The notes under the pieces were generated by a model, which had not been told where the DNA came from, searched no databases, and saw nothing but the letters and a program-made list of their open reading frames with translations. DNA of 10,568 bases from Deltaproteobacteria bacterium (lineage in GTDB: Bacteria; Desulfobacterota; DSM-4660; Desulfatiglandales; Desulfatiglandaceae): positions 1 to 10,568 of the forward strand of contig JAGHDR010000278.1 of NCBI GenBank assembly GCA_021159825.1. Reading direction: 5' to 3'. Position numbers and translations under genes: made by a program. How positions within the stretch are numbered: the first letter of the stretch is position 1; every line of letters starts with the position of its first letter. Below are positions 6,477-10,568 of the stretch, piece after piece.

Positions 6477-7526
6477 TTAAGCGCTTTTCCATCCCGCCGA
6501 ACTCATTTTCCTGTTTCCTTTCTTTACCACCAGGCACTCACACCCCGGCAACGAATTTATAAACCGAATGCCTTTTTTCGGTCGCATGACAAATACGCTG
6601 GTGGACAAAGCATCTGCGTCCATGGCTGTTTCGGCTGTAACGGATACGCTGTCGCTGGCACTGGGAGAAAAGCCGCTGTGTGGGTTCACAATATGGTGGA
6701 ACATTTTTTCTTGGTCAAAATAGACTTCATAATTCCCGGACGTGGCGATGGCGCCGTCCGTCATCCTAATTTTGTCCGGATACCGTTGCCTCTTACGGGG
6801 GTCCTGTACCGCAATGGTCCAGGGCTTTCCGTCCTGCCGGCGGCCCGAAGTCCGAATGTCCCCTCCCGCATTGATCAAGTAATTTTCTATGCCATGTTCG
6901 GAAATGGTCTCTGAAGCCTTATCGACGATATATCCTTTTGCAATGCCGTCCAGGGTAATGCCCATGCCTGGCTTCTTCAGTAAAATGCTGTTTCCCGACA
7001 GTTGAATACGGGTTGCATCCACCAGCTTCAAGGCTTCACGCATCTCCATTTCAGTAGGGGGTGAGGGGTTTTTCCCTGAAAATCTATTTTTAAATAGATC
7101 CACCACCGGTTTTACTGAAATGTCAAAGGCCCCGTTGCTGATTCTGTAATGGGACAGCGCTCGCTTCACCACATTTGCCATGTCCGGGGGAACGTCCGCC
7201 AGATGTCCTTCCCGATTTAGCTGAGCAACGGCCGTGCTCTGGTCGAAACGGCTCATATCCCGGGTCAACCGATCGATTTTTTCAAAAGCCGAACAGACGG
7301 CTTCGCCGGCCCGATCCCGTGATGAGTGCAGAAGGGTCATGGATACGAAAGTCCCCATGGCCAATCGGGTTTCGGAAACTTTGTACAGTTTGCGATCAAA
7401 CTTAACGGCTTCAGCAGAAGCGGGAATCACGGTAGCCGCGGTAAGACCAACGCCGATAATTCCGGATAGCTTTAAGAAATCCCTTCGATCAATGTCACCT
7501 GATAATCGTTTCATATCATTTTCCAT
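6477..7526 (-). CDS. apbE: FAD:protein FMN transferase ApbE, Tat-exported
   Basis: Transfers FMN from FAD to a Thr/Ser of target proteins such as Rnf/Nqr subunits or FMN-binding-domain proteins, outside the cytoplasmic membrane. The 349 residues begin with a twin-arginine signal: DRRDFLKLSG (12-22), a hydrophobic stretch, then PASAEA (35-40) as likely cleavage site, with no lipobox Cys. Family motifs follow: MGTFVSMTL (57-65), MSRFDQSTAVAQLN (91-104), NGAFDISVKPVVDLF (131-145), LDGIAKGYIVDKA (192-204), NAGGDIRTSG (219-228), HHIVNPHSG (277-285) and DADALSTSVFVM (303-314). Start choice: GGAGGG lies 7 nt before the ATG at 7526. A second ATG at 7541, adding five residues, has its own GAGGGG. It lies 61 nt downstream of ribF on the same strand, so FAD synthesis and FAD use are probably co-transcribed. 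No target protein is visible in the window. Confidence 0.94.
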   Translation of the reverse strand: MENDMKRLSGDIDRRDFLKLSGIIGVGLTAATVIPASAEAVKFDRKLYKVSETRLAMGTFVSMTLLHSSRDRAGEAVCSAFEKIDRLTRDMSRFDQSTAVAQLNREGHLADVPPDMANVVKRALSHYRISNGAFDISVKPVVDLFKNRFSGKNPSPPTEMEMREALKLVDATRIQLSGNSILLKKPGMGITLDGIAKGYIVDKASETISEHGIENYLINAGGDIRTSGRRQDGKPWTIAVQDPRKRQRYPDKIRMTDGAIATSGNYEVYFDQEKMFHHIVNPHSGFSPSASDSVSVTAETAMDADALSTSVFVMRPKKGIRFINSLPGCECLVVKKGNRKMSSAGWKSA

Positions 7527-7587
7527 TATTGTTCCCTCCATATTGGTTCCCCTCAGCCATGTAGTATTGTCGTTTGCGGGTAATTCT

Positions 7588-8514
7588 TTAAGGATTTAAC
7601 ATTTCAATGACCCGAGCAATGTCACGTTCAATTTGCGCAACCAGATCCCCAATGGATTCAAAGGTTTTTTCATCTCTTAGCCGCTCAATAAATTTGATGC
7701 GAATCTGTTTTCCCAACAGGTCTTCCTGAAAATTAAGAATGTGGGTTTCAACTGAAAAAGCCCCATCCCCAAACGTCGGATTGTAGCCGATGTTGGTCAA
7801 ACCGTCGTATAGGCGATCCGCCACGAGGACCTTTACCATGTAAACGCCTCTTTTGGGAACCAATTCGTCAATCAATGCAAGATTTGCCGTGGGAAACCCC
7901 AGAAGCCTGCCGCCCCTGTTCTTACCCTTGATCACCGTTCCGCCAACCTGATAATCACGTCCCAGAAGCCTTTTGGCCTCATACAGCTTTCCTTCCTGGA
8001 CCAGGTTACGGATGGATGTGCTTGAAACAAGGATGTTTTCAACATAAACCGGCGGTACCACGTGAACCTGGAAATCAAGCGCTTTGCCCATGTTTTCAAG
8101 TAGCTCAATACCTCCTTCACGTCCGGCGCCGAAAGTGTAGTCGTAGCCGACCACAACTTCCCGAATGCCGATTTTGTTGACCAGTATGTCCTGAACAAAA
8201 CTTCGGGCCGAGATTGAAGCAAATTGCCGAGTGAAGGGCAGGCAAAATATGACTTCCATGTGGGCAGCCGAAATCAATTCAAGCTTTTGCTGGGTCAATG
8301 TAATAAGTGGCGGGCCATTGCCCGGTTTCATGACCTTGATGGGGTGAGGGTCAAAGGTCATTACTGCGGATTGACCATTAATGGCAGCTGCTCTTTTTTT
8401 AGTCAGGTCAAAAAGGCTCAAATGCCCTTTGTGGACGCCGTCAAAATTCCCGATTGTCAGCACGGGGTTTCGAAGTGTCTGGTTAAACTGTTCCAAATTT
8501 GAAATAACAGGCAT
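7588..8514 (-). CDS. ribF: Bifunctional riboflavin kinase / FMN adenylyltransferase (FAD synthetase)
   Basis: Phosphorylates riboflavin to FMN and adenylylates FMN to FAD in the cytoplasm. The 308 residues match the family. The N-terminal nucleotidyltransferase has IGNFDGVHKGH (21-31), TFDPHP (53-58), VVGYDYTFG (121-129) and VSSTSIR (163-169). The C-terminal kinase domain has GRLLGFPTANL (202-212), RGVYMVKV, NIGYNPTFG and VETHILNF (255-262, with the conserved Glu256), then FIERLRDEKTF. The ATG at 8514 has only a weak AAG-type ribosome site, and no better start is seen. No FMN riboswitch was recognised upstream. It is the first gene of a probable ribF-apbE unit, and its leader is divergent from tRNA-Leu. 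Confidence 0.97.
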   Translation of the reverse strand: MPVISNLEQFNQTLRNPVLTIGNFDGVHKGHLSLFDLTKKRAAAINGQSAVMTFDPHPIKVMKPGNGPPLITLTQQKLELISAAHMEVIFCLPFTRQFASISARSFVQDILVNKIGIREVVVGYDYTFGAGREGGIELLENMGKALDFQVHVVPPVYVENILVSSTSIRNLVQEGKLYEAKRLLGRDYQVGGTVIKGKNRGGRLLGFPTANLALIDELVPKRGVYMVKVLVADRLYDGLTNIGYNPTFGDGAFSVETHILNFQEDLLGKQIRIKFIERLRDEKTFESIGDLVAQIERDIARVIEMLNP

Positions 8515-8539
8515 TACTTAATTATCCCAATTAACACTC

Positions 8540-8552
8540 CCCGGGCTCCGGG
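8540..8552. other. Small GC-rich hairpin in the ribF leader
   Basis: CCCGG (8540-8544) and CCGGG (8548-8552) pair around a 3-nt loop, about 26 bases upstream of the ribF start. No T run follows on the ribF strand, so it does not look like a terminator. Otherwise the 164-nt region between ribF and the tRNA holds only promoter-like sequence. Confidence 0.25.
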
Positions 8553-8618
8553 AAAAACCATGCGCTCAAAAAAACGGCTGTCCTCAGAACACAAGGGATG
8601 ATTTTACGATAAAATGAG

Positions 8619-8647
8619 TTGACAAATATAACCCGAGAGTATACTTT
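8619..8647 (+). promoter_or_regulatory. Candidate promoter of tRNA-Leu
   Basis: A perfect -35 TTGACA (8619-8624) lies 55 bases before the mature tRNA. The best -10-like hexamer, TATACT (8640-8645), is only 15 nt away; at the ideal 17 nt the hexamer is TACTTT. One of these is probably used. Start sites would fall near 8652, leaving a 5' leader of about 27 nt for RNase P to remove. Confidence 0.5.
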
Positions 8648-8678
8648 CTTTCCCACGAAATATCAACTTTATTTTCGC

Positions 8679-8765
8679 GCCGAAGTGGCGGAACTGGTAG
8701 ACGCGCTAGGTTCAGGGTCTAGTGGGCGTACGCCTGTGCGAGTTCGAGTCTCGCCTTCGGCACCA
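8679..8765 (+). tRNA. tRNA-Leu, anticodon CAG
   Basis: An 87-nt class II tRNA with encoded CCA. The acceptor stem is GCCGAAG (8679-8685) with CTTCGGC (8755-8761), then A and CCA (8763-8765). The anticodon stem is CTAGG (8706-8710) with TCTAG (8718-8722), and the loop TTCAGGG places CAG at 8713-8715, which reads CUG leucine codons. A long variable arm (GGGC and GCCT arms around 8724-8735) is typical of leucine tRNAs, and the T arm contains GTTCGAGTC. The 3' end is followed by a terminator and then an integrase-like fragment, fitting its use as a phage or island attachment site. Confidence 0.97.
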
Positions 8766-8771
8766 GCTAAC

Positions 8772-8813
8772 AAAGGGTTGCAATCTTAAAGGGTTGCAAC
8801 CCTTTTGTTTTGT
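8772..8813 (+). terminator. Rho-independent terminator of tRNA-Leu
   Basis: AAAGGGTTGCAA (8772-8783) and TTGCAACCCTTT (8794-8805) form a perfect 12-bp stem with a 10-nt loop. A T-rich tail (TTTTGTTTTG) overlaps the end of the 3' arm. It starts seven bases after the tRNA CCA. The arm AAAGGGTTGCAA is also present as a direct copy at 8788-8799, so a shorter alternative hairpin can form. Confidence 0.85.
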
Positions 8814-8821
8814 TTATGCGC

Positions 8822-8920
8822 TCACGCTTCTTCTTTGCTTTTTTCGCTTTGGTCAACAGAATGGTCAACATTTGCGAAATAACCCCTTAAACTATCAACA
8901 GCTCTTTTTTTATCTTCCTC
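8822..8920 (-). pseudogene. Possible remnant of a tyrosine integrase C-terminus
   Basis: Between the tRNA terminator and the radical SAM gene lies an open minus-strand segment of 32 codons ending in TGA. It reads EEDKKRAVDSLRGYF, then ANVDHSVDQSEKSKEEA. The KKRAVDSLxxYF stretch followed by a polar tail resembles the end of phage and island tyrosine recombinases, where a helix such as HKRxAVxxL follows the catalytic Tyr. The body of the gene, including the catalytic Arg/His/Tyr residues, is absent: the segment begins directly after the stop codon (8921-8923) of the upstream gene, in the same frame. Location next to the 3' end of a tRNA is the classical integrase position. The alternative is chance open sequence, since the match is short and was made from memory of family style. 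Confidence 0.4.
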
Positions 8921-9808
8921 TTATAGTGCCCTGGACCATTCCGGTCGAAGGTCGATGTCGCCCGCCAGGGCGCTGTCGATCTGCGCCAGAGCGGTATCTT
9001 TTCCCCGGGGCAGCCGGGCCTTGATGGGCAGGTAATTGGAGGCGTGATTTGAGAAAAACATGCCTCTCGAAAGATGGGTATGGGCAATCATCTCGCGGAG
9101 TTCAACCAGGGTTTCCCGTTTGTTGAGAAGTTGAAACTCGCCCCTTTTGTATTCATCATAAAGCGGGGTCCTCGGAATCAGCATAACGGTGAGGGCTCCC
9201 ACATAATTGGGATCCATGGCGCTAAGCACATCCCCGGTGGCCCCGGCATGCTGAAGGGAAAGGGCCGGGTTATTTCCCGCAATGCCCAAGAGCACCGTAA
9301 CAGAGAGCTTGATGCCCGCCTCCCGGACTTTTCGGCCCATGTTGATGAGATGCCGGCTCGTTGATCCCTTTCGAATCTTTTTGAGCAGGGCATCATCGCC
9401 TGTTTCCACGCCCAGATAGAGAATGCCCAGCCCGTTTTCCCGAAGGGTCTTCAAATCATCCGGGCTTTTCATTTTGATGCCCTTGGCGTTTGCGTATGTC
9501 CCCACCCGTTTCACCCAGGGGAGGTGTTCGCGAATGCGGTCCAGTATCCACATGAGCCGTTTCTGGGGAATAATCAGCGCATCCCCGTCCATGAGAAAGA
9601 CCCGGTCCTGCCGTTTCATGACCTGTGACGCGAATAAAATATCCGACAGGATGATTTTATCATCTTTGATGGTAAATCGCTTGTCGGTATAAGCCCCGCA
9701 AAAGGTACATTTGTTGTGGGAACATCCCAAGGTTACCTGAAGCAGGATGCTGTAGGCCTCGCTGGGGGGTCTGATGCAATTGCCTTCGTAATGCATTCCG
9801 TCTTCCAT
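8921..9808 (-). CDS. Radical SAM protein of unknown substrate (CX4CX2C cluster motif)
   Basis: A 295-residue radical SAM enzyme that should bind a 4Fe-4S cluster and SAM. The cluster motif is CSHNKCTFC (C29, C34, C37), with four residues between the first two cysteines instead of the usual three. This spacing is also seen in a group of related radical SAM proteins with GCSHNxCTFC. Other barrel signatures are PPSEAYSILLQVTLG (14-28), DRVFLMDGDALII (68-80), LGILYLGVETGDD (127-139), LSVTVLLGIAGN (168-179) and LTVMLIPRTPLYDEY (206-220). It ends in LRPEWSRAL with no extra Cys-rich or B12 domain. The start has CAGGAG nine nt upstream. It lies 56 nt after the HpnH-like gene on the same strand, probably in one transcript. 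The substrate is unknown; the neighbour suggests, but does not prove, a lipid or isoprenoid link. Confidence 0.88.
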   Translation of the reverse strand: MEDGMHYEGNCIRPPSEAYSILLQVTLGCSHNKCTFCGAYTDKRFTIKDDKIILSDILFASQVMKRQDRVFLMDGDALIIPQKRLMWILDRIREHLPWVKRVGTYANAKGIKMKSPDDLKTLRENGLGILYLGVETGDDALLKKIRKGSTSRHLINMGRKVREAGIKLSVTVLLGIAGNNPALSLQHAGATGDVLSAMDPNYVGALTVMLIPRTPLYDEYKRGEFQLLNKRETLVELREMIAHTHLSRGMFFSNHASNYLPIKARLPRGKDTALAQIDSALAGDIDLRPEWSRAL

Positions 9809-9827
9809 TTTCTTTTTCTCCTGTGTT

Positions 9828-9860
9828 GGGCAGGCACACAGGTCTGCGCCCCTACCGGGA
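9828..9860. repeat. GC-rich imperfect palindrome between the two radical SAM genes
   Basis: GGGCAGGCA (9828-9836) pairs with TGCGCCC (9845-9851), giving seven base pairs with a two-base bulge, followed by CTACCGGGA. The GTAGGGGCGC...GCCTGCCC form on the minus strand resembles small intergenic palindromes scattered in many genomes. It fills most of the 56-nt gap and could also act as an mRNA-processing hairpin between the two genes. Confidence 0.35.
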
Positions 9861-9864
9861 TTGT

Positions 9865-10568
9865 TTATCGGTTGCGGCGCAGATAGACCTTCAGGGCTTT
9901 CAGGGGGTTTTTGGCGGAATCCATGACCGCCGTGGGTTCAAACCCACTGTGGAGCATACAGTGGGAGCATCGGGGATCCCGGCCCACGCCGTATTTTGAC
10001 CAGTCGGTGTTTTTCATCAAGTCCCGATAAGTGGATTCGTAGCCGTCGTTAATCAGGTAGCAAGGTTTCTGCCAGCCGAAAATATTGCGCGTGGGGTTCC
10101 CCCAAGGGGTGCAGGCATAGTTCTGGTTTCCTTCCAGGAAATCCAGATACAAACTGCTGTGATTGAACCGCCAGGGCTTGTTTTTCCCCAGCACGAAGAT
10201 GGATTGAAACAGTTGGATGGCTTCATCCCGGTTGAAAAAATGTTCCTGGTCCGGAGCGTTTTCATAGTTAAACGCCGACGCAACGGTCATGGCTTCCACA
10301 TGAAAAGACGTGAGCAGGTCAAACAACTCTCCCGCGCTTTCAGCGGTTTCACCCTTGAACAGGGTGGTGTTGGTGGTGACTCGAAACCCCTGGGAGACCA
10401 GGAGACGAATGGCCTTTACCGCATTTTCAAATACGCCTTTACGGCCCACCCTTGCGTCATGACGATCATTGAGCGCATCCAGGTGAATGTTGAATGTGAG
10501 ATAAGGATTGGGCGTAAATTCATGAATCCGTTTTTGAACCAGAAGGGCATTGGTGCACAGGTACACAA
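9865..10568 (-). CDS. hpnH: HpnH-like radical SAM protein (adenosyl-hopene transferase family), N-terminus off the right edge
   Basis: HpnH joins the 5'-deoxyadenosyl group of SAM to diploptene to make adenosylhopane, the first step of C35 hopanoid side-chain synthesis. The 233 visible codons match the middle and end of this family: YLCTNALL, PYLTFNIHLDAL, FRVTTNTTLF, APDQEHFF, YACTPWGNP, FGWQKPCYLINDGY and WSKYGVGRDPRCSHCMLHSGFEPTAV, the last being the Cys-containing DUF3463-type C-terminal region. The cluster-binding CX3CX2C lies beyond the window. The codon at 10566-10564 is an internal GTG and the frame stays open to the edge, so this is not the start. Other hopanoid genes (squalene-hopene cyclase, hpnG) would be expected upstream, outside the window. 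A paralogue acting on another isoprenoid is possible. Confidence 0.85.
   Translation of the reverse strand, partial: VYLCTNALLVQKRIHEFTPNPYLTFNIHLDALNDRHDARVGRKGVFENAVKAIRLLVSQGFRVTTNTTLFKGETAESAGELFDLLTSFHVEAMTVASAFNYENAPDQEHFFNRDEAIQLFQSIFVLGKNKPWRFNHSSLYLDFLEGNQNYACTPWGNPTRNIFGWQKPCYLINDGYESTYRDLMKNTDWSKYGVGRDPRCSHCMLHSGFEPTAVMDSAKNPLKALKVYLRRNR

Noticed and set aside
6399..6914. Plus-strand open frame of 171 codons after dnaB
   Set aside because: It is antisense to the conserved 3' half of apbE and passes through the heptamer repeats; its product has no recognisable motif.
8515..8678. FMN riboswitch upstream of ribF
   Set aside because: I looked for the conserved RFN segments on the minus strand and saw none; only a small GC hairpin is present.
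8772..8799. The 12-bp direct repeat AAAGGGTTGCAA as an attachment-site duplication
   Set aside because: The two copies are only 16 bp apart and are explained by the terminator stem; neither matches the tRNA 3' end.
8887..9087. Minus-strand 66-codon frame ending past the radical SAM stop
   Set aside because: Shifted frame of the radical SAM gene's 3' end, with no protein-like conservation pattern.
1..10568. CRISPR array, insertion sequence or complete defence system
   Set aside because: No regularly spaced repeats, no transposase and no defence-type gene set were seen on either strand.

Overview
The window is about 10.6 kb of ordinary-looking bacterial chromosome of intermediate GC. The best guess is a Desulfobacterota (deltaproteobacterial) anaerobe. 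The reasons are the order rpsF-rpsR-DUF2232-rplI-dnaB, a methionine aminopeptidase with a SEC-C zinc knuckle at its N-terminus, and an HpnH-type radical SAM protein. This placement is inferred from gene order and protein style; no search was possible.

Layout. (1) 1-396, minus: N-terminal part of a type I methionine aminopeptidase, running off the left edge. (2) 397-563: divergent control region with a candidate promoter overlapped by a 7-bp inverted repeat. (3) 564-2668, plus: two diverged GDP-mannose 4,6-dehydratase paralogues joined by an ATGA overlap. The second is canonical; the first lacks the RR loop and has Ser for Thr in the catalytic triad. (4) 2702-6412, plus: a ribosomal/replication operon with a sigma70-like promoter, a structured leader, rpsF, overlapping rpsR, an intrinsic terminator or attenuator, a DUF2232 membrane protein, rplI and dnaB. 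(5) 6413-6476: short convergent gap with a degenerate 7-bp tandem repeat. (6) 6477-8514, minus: ribF followed by a Tat-exported ApbE flavin transferase, so the FAD maker is paired with an enzyme that uses FAD. (7) 8679-8765, plus: tRNA-Leu(CAG) with promoter and terminator. (8) 8822-8920, minus: a 32-codon open segment resembling the C-terminal tail of a tyrosine integrase, between the tRNA and the next gene. (9) 8921-10568, minus: a radical SAM protein of unknown substrate preceded by an HpnH-like radical SAM protein, cut by the right edge.

How the parts work together. Block 4 is core translation and replication, and its leader shows a fold that could let the S6:S18 complex control its own synthesis. 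Block 3 makes GDP-4-keto-6-deoxymannose for deoxyhexose-containing glycans. Block 6 supplies FAD and covalently flavinylates exported proteins. Block 9 is lipid-related (adenosylhopane) by homology of one member only. No unmistakable new multi-gene system is visible. The most interesting points are the S6:S18-type leader, the divergent tandem Gmd pair, the integrase scar at tRNA-Leu, and the unassigned CX4CX2C radical SAM protein beside HpnH.
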